Assembly: GCF_000344615.1 (NCBI RefSeq)
Contig: NZ_KB467824.1
Coordinates: forward strand, 666,445 to 730,444
DNA: 64,000 nucleotides
DNA from: Janthinobacterium sp. CG3
GTDB lineage: Bacteria; Pseudomonadota; Gammaproteobacteria; Burkholderiales; Burkholderiaceae_D
Direction of reading: 5' to 3'
Shown here: positions 1 through 7,687 of the stretch, piece after piece
Layout of the letters: every line of letters begins with the position of its first letter
Position numbering within the stretch: the first letter of the stretch is position 1
Made by a program: the position numbers and the translations under genes
Notes under the pieces: generated by a model
What the model was told of the DNA's origin: nothing
Seen by the model: the letters and a program-made list of their open reading frames with translations, nothing else
Databases searched by the model: none

Positions 1-55
1 TGTTGGCGTTGCTGGCGCCGCCGTCGGCGGCGCAAAAGGTGTTGGGCGTGTGCAT
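1..55 (-). CDS. N-terminal fragment of an unidentified protein
   Basis: An ATG at 55 on the minus strand opens a frame that runs off the window edge after about 18 codons (it begins MHTPNTFCAADGG). A GAGGA ribosome site overlaps the TGA stop of the GMC oxidoreductase just upstream, with only 10 bases between stop and start, so the two are probably co-transcribed. The fragment is too short to assign; a partner subunit or a second enzyme of the oxidoreductase operon is possible but unproven. Confidence 0.5.
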   Translation of the reverse strand, partial: MHTPNTFCAADGGASNAN

Positions 56-65
56 CCGGGCGTCC

Positions 66-1808
66 TCAGGCGCGCGGGCCGGTTGGTTCAAGCAGTTGGT
101 CGGCCAAGTCCTGGGCCAGCGCCACCATGGTCATGGTCGGGTTCCACGAGCCGCTGGCCGGCCACAGCGCGCCGCCGGTGACGTAGACGTTCTGCACGCC
201 ATGGGGGCGGTAGTCGAGGCCGACGACGCCCTCGCCGTTGTCGCCCAGCCACAGGCTGGAGCCTTCGTGCACCAGGCCGCCGACGCGGCGCTGCGCGACG
301 GCGGGGCGCGCGTCCGACCACTCGCCTTGGTTCGGCTCGCCGTGCCAGTACTGGACGCGGCCAGCCTTCGGCGCCAACGCCCGTTCCAGCATTTCAAAGG
401 TGGCGTGGTCCATCGTGTCCCAGGTCGCGCGGTCGGTGTCGTTCGCCAGCACTTGCAGCGTGACGTTGCTGGTCGGATCGTCCTGGCCGTTCAGGCGCAG
501 GTGGTTGTCCGGGTTCCTGAAGTCGGTTTCGCCCAGCACCGCGCAGACGAACACCAGATAGTCCTGCGAGCTTTCCAGCTGGGCCAGCGAGGCGGTGGCG
601 ACGACGTCGGGCATGTAACGCGCCGCTTTTGGCGCGTTCTCGGCGGGATTGAGGTCGGACAGCACCGACAGCTGGACGTGGTATTGCATGCCGCTGTCGG
701 GATTTTTCCCGGCCAGGTAGATCGCCGCCAGCTCGAGTTCGGCCAGTTTGTCGGCGAACGGGTAGTCGCTGCGCGGGATGCGCGCCACGATCGAGGTGAT
801 GAAGTGGGCGGTGAAGCGCGCGCCGGCGTTCTTTACTTGCGGGAAGGAGTTCATCAGCAGGGTCGCCGGCGGCAGCGTGCCCATGGCCAGCACCAGTTTG
901 GCGCTGCCGATGCTGACCGTGCCGCGCGAGGTGTCGAGCGCGGTGGCGACGCCGTCCTGTTCGAAGATTTGCTTGACGACGCAGTTGGTGACGATTTTCA
1001 GCGGCGCGCCCTGGTTGGCGGCGCTCAGCCGGGCCTGTTTGGCGGCCAGCTCGAGCATCACCGACGGGGTGGAGAATTTGGCGAAATCGAGGCCTTTCTG
1101 CTGGCCCGCGCCGGCCGCCAACGGCGCGGCCATGCAGCGGGTCGCCGTTTCGATTTTATGCAGGTTGTCCTGCAACATGGTTTGCAGGCTCAGTTGCAGC
1201 GTGCCGTAGACGGGGCGTTGCTGCGCGACGTGGGCCAGTACGGCGGGCGGCAGGCCGGCGTCGATCTGGTCGGCCGGCACCACGTTGAGCAGTTTTTCAG
1301 CCGACTCGAAGTTTTTTTGCGCGGCCGCGATCGCCTGTTTCGGCCAGTACTGCATTTCGTCGGCGGTCGGCCGCGGGCACCAGGCGCTCCACATGATGCT
1401 GCGGCCGCCGAAGAACGGCACCATGCCGTGCTGGAAGTTGATGTTGCCCGCCGGCTGTTGCGCGGTGCTGCGCGCCAGCGTCCACGGGAACGTTTCCGAC
1501 AGGCCGCCCAAGGTGCTCTGGTAAGGCAGCGGCAGGTTCTGGAAATGCTCGGGCAGGAAGAACGGGCCGCGCTCGACGATCAGGATCTTGCTGTGCGGTT
1601 TGGCGCCGAGGATGCGCTCGGCGAACGCCAGCGAGCAAAAGCCGCTGCCGACAATGATGTAGTCAAACTGGTCTTGCTCGCGCGCCTCCTTCCAGCCGCC
1701 TTCGGAGAGGAAGAAGACGTGGTCCATGACGTTTTGCGGGGTCGGATGCTGCGGCCCGGGAGTGGGGTAGCCATTGGCGAACTGCTTGCTGGACGAGTAT
1801 GTTTTCAT
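66..1808 (-). CDS. GMC-family FAD-dependent oxidoreductase
   Basis: A 580-residue flavoenzyme of the glucose-methanol-choline family, which oxidises alcohols, sugars or sterol-like substrates using bound FAD. The dinucleotide fold IIVGSGFCSLAFAERI lies near residues 51-66, followed by the acidic strand end ILIVERG. The C-terminal GMC region carries VYVTGGALWPASGSWNPT, where family members have their FAD and active-site loop. No signal peptide is obvious. The start was set at 1808 (MKTYSSSKQF). A frame extends 29 codons further upstream, but those residues do not look like family sequence. There is no strong ribosome site. The next minus-strand gene starts 10 bases after the stop, suggesting an operon. 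Substrate cannot be told from sequence. Confidence 0.85.
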   Translation of the reverse strand: MKTYSSSKQFANGYPTPGPQHPTPQNVMDHVFFLSEGGWKEAREQDQFDYIIVGSGFCSLAFAERILGAKPHSKILIVERGPFFLPEHFQNLPLPYQSTLGGLSETFPWTLARSTAQQPAGNINFQHGMVPFFGGRSIMWSAWCPRPTADEMQYWPKQAIAAAQKNFESAEKLLNVVPADQIDAGLPPAVLAHVAQQRPVYGTLQLSLQTMLQDNLHKIETATRCMAAPLAAGAGQQKGLDFAKFSTPSVMLELAAKQARLSAANQGAPLKIVTNCVVKQIFEQDGVATALDTSRGTVSIGSAKLVLAMGTLPPATLLMNSFPQVKNAGARFTAHFITSIVARIPRSDYPFADKLAELELAAIYLAGKNPDSGMQYHVQLSVLSDLNPAENAPKAARYMPDVVATASLAQLESSQDYLVFVCAVLGETDFRNPDNHLRLNGQDDPTSNVTLQVLANDTDRATWDTMDHATFEMLERALAPKAGRVQYWHGEPNQGEWSDARPAVAQRRVGGLVHEGSSLWLGDNGEGVVGLDYRPHGVQNVYVTGGALWPASGSWNPTMTMVALAQDLADQLLEPTGPRA

Positions 1809-2053
1809 TGTAGTTTTAGCCAGAAGAAAAGAACGTTGAATGGCACGGCAGCGTAAGCCCCATTCGGTAACGACAAGGCTCGGGGCCTGCAACATACCGT
1901 GGCTGAGATGGATAGTATTTCAATAAATTTTCGCAACTCTATTCAATTGTCACGTTTGCCGCACGGTAGAGGGCGCCCGGCGCCGCCTCCCGCCGGTCGC
2001 GCCGGTTGCGCGCGCCGACTATTCTCGCCAGGAAATTCTGTTTGCTGCTGTTC

Positions 2054-2087
2054 AAGTCACAATCTTGTCATTTTTCATCTCTAGAAT
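2054..2087 (+). promoter_or_regulatory. Candidate Pho box and -10 element for the PhoX gene
   Basis: Two 7-mers, AAGTCAC (2054-2060) and TTGTCAT (2065-2071), are separated by 4 bases. They match the PhoB half-site CTGTCAT at 4 of 7 and 6 of 7 positions with the standard 11-base period. A -10-like TAGAAT follows at 2082-2087, exactly 10 bases downstream, as in PhoB-activated promoters where the box replaces the -35. The downstream gene is a PhoX-type phosphatase, which makes phosphate control plausible. This is inference from motif and context. Confidence 0.5.
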
Positions 2088-2126
2088 GAGCGCGGTCAGT
2101 TCCCTTACCCCTCACTAGAAAAGCTC

Positions 2127-4379
2127 ATGAACAGCAAAGACCGCGTACCAGCAGCCATTGATCCGGATGACATCGGCTACAACGACACCCCGAATGAACA
2201 CTTCAGCGACATCCTCGACAAGCGGGTGAGCCGGCGCAATCTGCTGCGCGGCGGCGCCGCGTCGGCCGCCAGCGTCATGTTGGGTTCGTTGGGACTGAGC
2301 GCCTGCGGCGGCGACAGCACCGCCGCGCCGGTGGCGCCGGTGGTGCCGCCGGTGGTCGTGCCGGTCGAGAAACTGCTCAGCTTTACCGCCGTCGGCAAGA
2401 GCCTGGCCGACGCCGTCGTGGTGCCGGCCGGTTACACTGCCAGCATTATTTATGCGCTGGGCGATCCGCTTAACGCCGCCACGCCGGCCTACAAGAACGA
2501 CGGCACTGACACCGATTTCGAGAACCGCGCCGGCGACCACCACGACGGTATGGAGTTCTTCGGGCTGGGCGCCGACGGCAAAGCGTCGAGCAGCAGCGTC
2601 GGGCGCGGCCTGCTGGGCGTCAACCACGAGGCCACCACCAACGAGTCGCGCGCGTCGTTCTTCATCCACGCCAACGGCGGCACCAACACGCTGCCGCGCC
2701 CGGCCGCCGAAATCGACAAGGAAACCGCGCTGCACGGCGTCTCCTTCGTCGAAGTGCGCAAGGCCGGCGGCAAGTGGGAATACGTCAAGGATTCCAGCTT
2801 CAACCGCCGCATCACCTGCCTGACCGAGTGCGAGCTGTCCGGCCCGGTACGCGGCAACGCGCTGGCGGTGACCAAGTATTCGGGCAACGGCACCAAGATC
2901 CGCGGCACGCTGAACAACTGCGGCACCGGCAAAACGCCTTGGGGCAGCTTTGTCAGCGGCGAGGAAAACTGGTCCGGCTACTTCACCCGCGGCGCCGCCG
3001 ACGATGCCGCGCGCGGCAACGATAAGAGCGTGGCCTCGCTCAAGCGCTACGGCCGCAACCAGGGCGCGTCCTCGCGCCACGGCTGGGAAAGCGGCGGCGC
3101 CGACGACAAGTACGCGCGCTGGAACATCGGCAAGCTGGGCGCGTCGAGCAACGGCAGCGACGACTACCGCAACGAAATGAACGGCATGGGTTACATCCTC
3201 GAAGCCGATCCGTACAACAAGACCAAGGCCGCCAAGAAGCGCACCGCGCTGGGCCGTTACGCGCACGAAAGCGCGGCCTTCGGCAAGCTGGTCGCGGGCC
3301 AGCCGCTGGCGGTCTACATGGGCGACGACTCGCGCAACGAATACATCTACAAGTATGTGTCGGGCGCGGTGTGGAACGCGGCCGACGCGACCCCGTCGGA
3401 CCTGCTGGCAACCGGCGACAAGTACCTCGATTCCGGCAAGCTGTACGTGGCCAAGTTCGCCGCCGACGGCAGCGGTTCGTGGATCGAACTGGCGATCGGC
3501 AATCCGAAGATCGCCGCCTACGCCGGTTACGCCTTCGCCGACCAGGCCGACGTGCTGGTCAACGCCCGCCTTGCCGGCGACGCCGTCGGCGCCACCAAGA
3601 TGGACCGTCCGGAGTGGTGCTCGGTGAATCCGGCCAACGGCGAAGTGTATTTCTCGTTGACCAACAACAGCAACCGCAACGTCAACGCCAGCGGTTCCTC
3701 GCAACTGGTGCCGGACAGCGCCAATCCGCGCGCCTACACCGATTTGAAGGGGAGTAGCGAGCAAAAAGGCAATCCGAACGGTCACATTCTGCGCGTCAAG
3801 GAAGGCGCCGCCGGCGCCACCGCCCTGGCGTTCACATGGGACGTGTATCTGTTTGGCGCCGAGTCGGGCGCCGCCGCCGACAAGGTCAACCTGTCGAGCC
3901 TGACCTCGGACCAGGACTTCTCCAGCCCGGACGGCCTGGCGTTCAGCCCGTCGACCGGCATCATCTGGATCCAGACCGACGACGGCGCCTATACCGACGT
4001 GACCAACTGCATGATGTTGGCGGGTTTGCCCGGCCAGGTCGGCGACGGCAAGAAAGTGTCGCTGAGCTACCCGACCACCGCCGGCGCGCCGCTGCTGGTC
4101 GATACCTACGTCGGCAAGGCGCCGAGCACCGATACGCTGAAGCGTTTCCTGGTCGGCCCGGTCGACAGCGAAATCACCGGCATTTGCGAAACGCCGGACG
4201 GCAAGGCGCTGTTCATCAATATCCAGCATCCGGGCGAAGGAACCAGCCAGGCCAACATCGGCGATACGACGAAGTACAGCAGCTTGTGGCCGAGCAACGC
4301 CGGCTATGGCGCCGGCAAGCGTCCGCGTTCGGCCACTATTGTCATTACCAAGAACGACGGCGGCCGCATCGGTAGTTAA
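2127..4379 (+). CDS. phoX: PhoX-family (DUF839) phosphatase, Tat-exported
   Basis: A 750-residue member of the PhoX / DUF839 family of calcium- and iron-dependent alkaline phosphatases, which release phosphate from organic phosphomonoesters outside the cytoplasm. The N-terminus has a long leader with a twin-arginine motif SRRNLLRGG (residues 35-43), a hydrophobic stretch, and a cysteine at residue 60 in LSAC. That is compatible with Tat export and possible lipid anchoring. PhoX-like signatures include RAGDHHDGMEFFGL, LGVNHEATTN, CGTGKTPWGSFVSGEENW and, near the end, NIQHPGEGTS. Length is normal for the family. It is a single gene with a Pho-box-like site upstream and a strong terminator just after the stop. 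Substrate breadth is unknown. Confidence 0.88.
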   Translation: MNSKDRVPAAIDPDDIGYNDTPNEHFSDILDKRVSRRNLLRGGAASAASVMLGSLGLSACGGDSTAAPVAPVVPPVVVPVEKLLSFTAVGKSLADAVVVPAGYTASIIYALGDPLNAATPAYKNDGTDTDFENRAGDHHDGMEFFGLGADGKASSSSVGRGLLGVNHEATTNESRASFFIHANGGTNTLPRPAAEIDKETALHGVSFVEVRKAGGKWEYVKDSSFNRRITCLTECELSGPVRGNALAVTKYSGNGTKIRGTLNNCGTGKTPWGSFVSGEENWSGYFTRGAADDAARGNDKSVASLKRYGRNQGASSRHGWESGGADDKYARWNIGKLGASSNGSDDYRNEMNGMGYILEADPYNKTKAAKKRTALGRYAHESAAFGKLVAGQPLAVYMGDDSRNEYIYKYVSGAVWNAADATPSDLLATGDKYLDSGKLYVAKFAADGSGSWIELAIGNPKIAAYAGYAFADQADVLVNARLAGDAVGATKMDRPEWCSVNPANGEVYFSLTNNSNRNVNASGSSQLVPDSANPRAYTDLKGSSEQKGNPNGHILRVKEGAAGATALAFTWDVYLFGAESGAAADKVNLSSLTSDQDFSSPDGLAFSPSTGIIWIQTDDGAYTDVTNCMMLAGLPGQVGDGKKVSLSYPTTAGAPLLVDTYVGKAPSTDTLKRFLVGPVDSEITGICETPDGKALFINIQHPGEGTSQANIGDTTKYSSLWPSNAGYGAGKRPRSATIVITKNDGGRIGS

Positions 4380-4399
4380 GCGGCCTTAGGCGATGCGAA

Positions 4400-4437
4400 G
4401 GGCGGGGTCGGTGGAGAACCGATCCCGCCCTTTTTTT
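4400..4437 (+). terminator. Rho-independent terminator of the phoX gene
   Basis: A GC-rich inverted repeat (left arm starting GGGCGGGGTCGGT at 4400, right arm ending ATCCCGCCC at 4430) is followed by seven T residues, 20 bases after the phoX stop. Confidence 0.9.
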
Positions 4438-4481
4438 ATGCCGGGTCGCCCCGATATGTTGATGAATAGGAGGTCTATACT

Positions 4482-4562
4482 ATGGATTCGGCACAGCCGA
4501 GGCTGCCGCCGCGGTATCGCGGCATCGCTCGCATTGATAGAGGATGCAACTTAGGGAGGTGA
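4482..4562 (+). CDS. 26-codon upstream ORF / possible leader peptide
   Basis: An ATG at 4482 is preceded 8 bases upstream by a consensus AGGAGG (4468-4473). The frame encodes 26 residues (MDSAQPRLPPRYRGIARIDR, then GCNLGR) and stops with TGA at 4560-4562. That TGA sits within the GGGAGGTGAC ribosome site of the next gene, whose ATG is at 4564. Such spacing would couple translation of the small membrane gene to this leader. No homology is recognised. The strength of the ribosome site is the main argument; a non-coding role cannot be excluded. Confidence 0.4.
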   Translation: MDSAQPRLPPRYRGIARIDRGCNLGR

Positions 4563-4563
4563 C

Positions 4564-4755
4564 ATGGGTGCGTTGTTAGCTTTAGCGTTGTTGGTGCTTC
4601 CGCTGTGGAAAATCTGCGGGCGCGCCGGCTTTCCTCCGGCTTTGGCGCTCGTTGCCATTGTTCCGGTGCTCGGTTTGCTGGTCGTCGCCGGTATCCTGGC
4701 GTTCGCCGAATGGCCGGCGGCGGCGCGGCGGCGTCTGTCGTCGCCGGGGGGCTAA
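4564..4755 (+). CDS. Small two-helix membrane protein A
   Basis: A 63-residue protein with two hydrophobic segments (about residues 2-14 and 25-47) and a basic tail. GGGAGG lies 5 bases before the ATG. It resembles its downstream neighbour: both share a pattern of a hydrophobic lead, KxxGxP near the first loop, then ALLAxVPxxxL and a terminal FAxWP motif. This suggests a tandem duplication. Role unknown; proteins of this size often modulate membrane enzymes or sit in stress responses, but nothing here shows that. Confidence 0.65.
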   Translation: MGALLALALLVLPLWKICGRAGFPPALALVAIVPVLGLLVVAGILAFAEWPAAARRRLSSPGG

Positions 4756-4758
4756 GCC

Positions 4759-4983
4759 ATGGGCATGTTTCCAATGAAGTACTGGCTACTGTTCATGCTG
4801 GCGCTGGTGGTGCCGGCGCTGCTGTTTTCCCGCATACTGCCGAAGGCCGGGTATCCGTCCTGGTGGGCGCTACTGGCCATGGTGCCGGGCGTGAATCTGA
4901 TCGCGCTGTATTTGCTTGCCTTCTCGGCCTGGCCGAAGTGCGAGCAAAGTCCGAACTATAAAGGCGCCCCGGAAGACGCTTAG
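4759..4983 (+). CDS. Small two-helix membrane protein B (paralogue of A)
   Basis: A 74-residue membrane protein 3 bases after protein A, so the two form an operon. It has two predicted helices (about residues 8-25 and 34-54), a KAGYPSWWALLAMVPG core that matches KAGFP-like sequence in the neighbour, and a polar tail KCEQSPNYKGAPEDA. No family was recognised. Its stop overlaps by 4 bases the stop of the convergent DUF4124-like gene. Confidence 0.65.
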   Translation: MGMFPMKYWLLFMLALVVPALLFSRILPKAGYPSWWALLAMVPGVNLIALYLLAFSAWPKCEQSPNYKGAPEDA

Positions 4984-5387
4984 TTGAGGCCGGCCAGGCG
5001 CTGCTGGCGCATCAGCGACGACGCATGGTCCGACGCCTGCATGTTCAAGCGGGCGGCGCGCAGTGTCGCCGCGTCCGCCGACATCGTTGGCATGGCGGCG
5101 CGCTTGGCCAGCACAACGCGCGGGCGCCCTTGGGTGGTGGCGGCGAAGCGCTCCAGCGTTACCGTTCTGACCGCGCTGGCCGGCGCGACTGGCGCCTCCG
5201 CCGCGGCCTCGACCGGCGCCGCCGCCGGCGTCAATGCGATTTGCGTGCCGCCCTCGCATGGTTGGTCGGTCAAGACGACATGGCCGGCCACGTCTACGCA
5301 TTTAACGATCTCGGAGCCGGCCATTGCGGCCGATGCGGCCATCATGCAGCTCAAAAAAAGTGTGGTGGTGAAGGCGGGGCGGTTCAT
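4980..5387 (-). CDS. Exported DUF4124-like protein
   Basis: A 135-residue protein with a cleavable signal peptide (MNRPAFTTTLFLSCMMAASA, then AMA). A short module follows, SEIVKCVDVAGHVVLTDQPC, typical of DUF4124 proteins found in the envelope of betaproteobacteria. The rest is an Ala/Val-rich linker and a basic tail. The start at 5387 is supported by CAGGAG eight bases upstream; a frame extending 40 codons further lacks family-like sequence. Function of the family is unknown. Confidence 0.7.
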   Translation of the reverse strand: MNRPAFTTTLFLSCMMAASAAMAGSEIVKCVDVAGHVVLTDQPCEGGTQIALTPAAAPVEAAAEAPVAPASAVRTVTLERFAATTQGRPRVVLAKRAAMPTMSADAATLRAARLNMQASDHASSLMRQQRLAGLN

Positions 5388-5564
5388 GGTCGTACTCCTG
5401 TTTGGTTGATGAATCCATTTTGCTGGAGTACGGCTACGGCATCCGTTCGGTGGCACACGTTGGCGCTGGCAAATCGACATTAAAGTTAACCAAAACCAAC
5501 GACGCAAACCGGGGGCGGACCCCGAGGGCCTTTGCTATGCTTTAAGCGCTGCCGGCCGGCTCAC

Positions 5565-6467
5565 TTAACGGCGGGACGCGAACACGAGCGTGGGCGCCAC
5601 TTCCTTGGCGACGTCGAGGAAGGCGATGGTGGCGGGGCTGTTCTGGCGCCGGTCGCGCACCGCCAGTCCGACCCGGCGCGTGGCGGGCGGGTCGAGCGGC
5701 ACCTTGACCAGGCCGGGGTAGTTGCCCGCCAGCCGGTCCGGCAGCGCCAGTTCGGCCACGATGCTCACGCCGATGCCGCGCTCGACCATGCCGAGGATGG
5801 TGATGACCTGGGCGATCCGGTAGCGCACCTGCGGCGCCAGGCCGGCCGCCGTGAACAAGGGTTCGATCAACGCGGCGCAGCCGGCCTCGGACATGATGAA
5901 GGGCGCGTCGCACAGCCGCGCCAGCGCGACCGAGGGCCGGGTCGCCAACGGGTGCGTACGCGGCAGCAACGCCACCAGTTGGTCCTGCGCCAGCGCGACG
6001 GTGTGGAAGCGTTCCTGCGGCAGGACGACGAAGCCGACGTCGACGCGCCGCTCGAGTATCCACTGGGTCACTTCGTCGTCGCCGCCCTCGTCGACCCGCA
6101 CTTCGATGCCGGGGTAGCGGCGCTGGTATTCGTCGAGGATGGCCGGCAGCAGTTTGAGCGAGGAGGTCGGTCCGAACGAGCCGATGCGCAGCGAGCCGCG
6201 GCGCTGGCCGCGCGCGTCGGCCACTTCCTGGCGCATGGCCTCGGACAGGCCGAGGATTTCGCGCGCCCGCAGCAGCAGTTGGCGGCCGATGTCGGTGAGT
6301 TCGACGCTGGCTTGGTGGCGCACCAGCAGTTCGACGCCGAGTTCGCGTTCGAGCCCCTTGAGCGCGTGCGACACCGCCGACTGGCTGATCGACAGCTTGG
6401 CGGCGGCGGCGGTGAAGCCGCGCAGTTCCGCGACCAGCGCGAAGATTTCCAGTTGGGTAAAAGTCAT
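5565..6467 (-). CDS. LysR-family transcriptional regulator
   Basis: A 300-residue LysR-type regulator. The N-terminal winged helix-turn-helix spans about residues 2-60 (FTAAAAKLSISQSAVSHALK), followed by a linker helix and the two-lobed effector domain from about residue 92. Length is normal. It is divergent from an EamA-type exporter gene; in this common arrangement the regulator controls the transporter and itself from the shared 105-bp region. A perfect ATGAGC inverted repeat lies 10 bases upstream of its start. The inducer is unknown. Confidence 0.92.
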   Translation of the reverse strand: MTFTQLEIFALVAELRGFTAAAAKLSISQSAVSHALKGLERELGVELLVRHQASVELTDIGRQLLLRAREILGLSEAMRQEVADARGQRRGSLRIGSFGPTSSLKLLPAILDEYQRRYPGIEVRVDEGGDDEVTQWILERRVDVGFVVLPQERFHTVALAQDQLVALLPRTHPLATRPSVALARLCDAPFIMSEAGCAALIEPLFTAAGLAPQVRYRIAQVITILGMVERGIGVSIVAELALPDRLAGNYPGLVKVPLDPPATRRVGLAVRDRRQNSPATIAFLDVAKEVAPTLVFASRR

Positions 6468-6476
6468 GGGGGGGGT

Positions 6477-6492
6477 ATGAGCTTTCGCTCAT
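6477..6492. promoter_or_regulatory. Candidate LysR operator between the divergent genes
   Basis: A perfect inverted repeat ATGAGC-TTTC-GCTCAT lies in the 105-bp divergent region, with a further ATGAG half-site starting at about 6499. Size, symmetry and position suit a LysR regulatory box for the flanking lysR-type and EamA genes. This is inference only. Confidence 0.5.
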
Positions 6493-6572
6493 TTTTCTAT
6501 GAGTTGGGATTAGCATTAATATATAGCGACGCGACTCCCCGCGCAAGCCAGCAGCACCGTCCAGGATACCGT

Positions 6573-7583
6573 ATGCCGACACCCGCCTCGCCCGCCACCG
6601 CCACCGCCACCGCCACCGCCACCGCCACCGCCACCGCCACCGCCGCATCGGCGTTCCCGCCGCCCAGCCAGCGCGCCGCCGCCGCGCCGACCGCCGCGCT
6701 GGTCTACATCAAGCTGGTGCTGGTGGCGCTGTTCTGGGGCGGCACCTTCATCGCCGGGCGCGTGGTGGCCCAGGCGCTGCCGGCGATGACGGCGGCCACC
6801 GGGCGTTTCGCGGTGGCGGTGGCGCTGCTGTTGCTGCTGGCCTGGAAGGTCGAGGGCGGCCTGCCGCGCCTGAACAAGACCCAGCTGGCGACGACGGCGG
6901 CGCTCGGCTTCACCGGCATCTTCCTGTACAACCTGTGTTTTCTGGCGGCGCTGGCGCGCATGCCGGCCGGCCGCACCGCGTTGTTCGTGGCGCTGAATCC
7001 GATCGTGACGGCGCTGGCCTCGGCCTGGCTGTTGCGCGAACGCCTGGGCGGCATCAAATGGCTGGGCATCGCGGTGGCCTTCGCCGGCACCGCCGTCGTC
7101 ATCACCCGCGGCGACCCGCTCGGCGCCCTGGACGACCTGGGCCAGTCGATCGGGGCGGGGGAGTTGCTGATGTTCTGCGCCATTTGCAGCTGGGCCGCCT
7201 ACACGATGATCGGCCGCTCGGCCTTGAAGGGGCTGACGCCGATCGCCGCCACCACTTATGCCGCGATGTGGGGGCTGGCGCTGCTGGCCGGCGGCGCCGC
7301 GCTGGAGTTCTCGTCGATCGCCTGGTCGGCGCTGGGCTGGCGGGCGTGGGCATCGATCGCCTATCTCGGCGTGTTCGGCACGGTACTGGGTTTTGTCTGG
7401 TACTACGAGGGCGTGAAGGCGATCGGACCGTCGCGCACGGCCGTGTTCAACAATCTGGTGCCGGTGTTCGGCATCGCGCTGGCCGCCGTCTTGCTCGACG
7501 AGCCGGTGCTGGTATCGATGCTGGTGGGCGGCGCCATGGCCATCGTCGGGGTGTTCCTGACCAATCGCCCGGGCGGCAGGTAG
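6573..7583 (+). CDS. EamA/DMT-family transporter
   Basis: A 336-residue drug/metabolite transporter with ten hydrophobic segments in two EamA repeats (first beginning LVLVALFWGGTFIAGRVVA, second beginning with AGELLMFCAICSWAAYTMIG). Such proteins export amino acids, metabolites or drugs. The N-terminal 45 residues ahead of the first helix are unusual: an Ala-Thr dipeptide tract made by a DNA hexamer repeat, then a proline/alanine-rich stretch. The ATG at 6573 is chosen as the first start after the divergent promoter; no strong ribosome site is seen, so a later start is possible. Control by the divergent LysR protein is likely. Confidence 0.85.
   Translation: MPTPASPATATATATATATATATAASAFPPPSQRAAAAPTAALVYIKLVLVALFWGGTFIAGRVVAQALPAMTAATGRFAVAVALLLLLAWKVEGGLPRLNKTQLATTAALGFTGIFLYNLCFLAALARMPAGRTALFVALNPIVTALASAWLLRERLGGIKWLGIAVAFAGTAVVITRGDPLGALDDLGQSIGAGELLMFCAICSWAAYTMIGRSALKGLTPIAATTYAAMWGLALLAGGAALEFSSIAWSALGWRAWASIAYLGVFGTVLGFVWYYEGVKAIGPSRTAVFNNLVPVFGIALAAVLLDEPVLVSMLVGGAMAIVGVFLTNRPGGR
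6594..6641 (+). repeat. Hexanucleotide (GCCACC)8 repeat
   Basis: Eight perfect copies of GCCACC lie within the 5' end of the EamA gene and encode alternating Ala-Thr. Slippage would add or remove whole dipeptides without shifting the frame. Confidence 0.95.
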
Positions 7584-7616
7584 CGCCGCGCCGGCCCGCC
7601 ACAGGATCCCTCGTTG

Positions 7617-7664
7617 GATTAAGTAAACATCTTAGTTTACTTAATCAACACTCATCGGTATATT
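7617..7664 (+). promoter_or_regulatory. Promoter with palindromic operator for the MFS/SufR-like operon
   Basis: A perfect inverted repeat with 12-base arms (GATTAAGTAAAC at 7617-7628 and GTTTACTTAATC at 7635-7646) has a 6-base centre. The right arm contains a -35-like TTTACT (7636-7641), and 17 bases later comes TATATT (7659-7664) as -10. An operator covering the -35 box implies repression, most simply by the repressor-like protein encoded at the end of the same operon. The AT-rich palindrome stands out against its GC-rich surroundings. Confidence 0.7.
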
Positions 7665-7687
7665 CGTGGCTATCCCGACTCTTGAAG

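Noticed and set aside
6594-6641. Hexamer repeat as a phase-variation switch
   Set aside because: The unit is six bases, so slippage cannot shift the frame.
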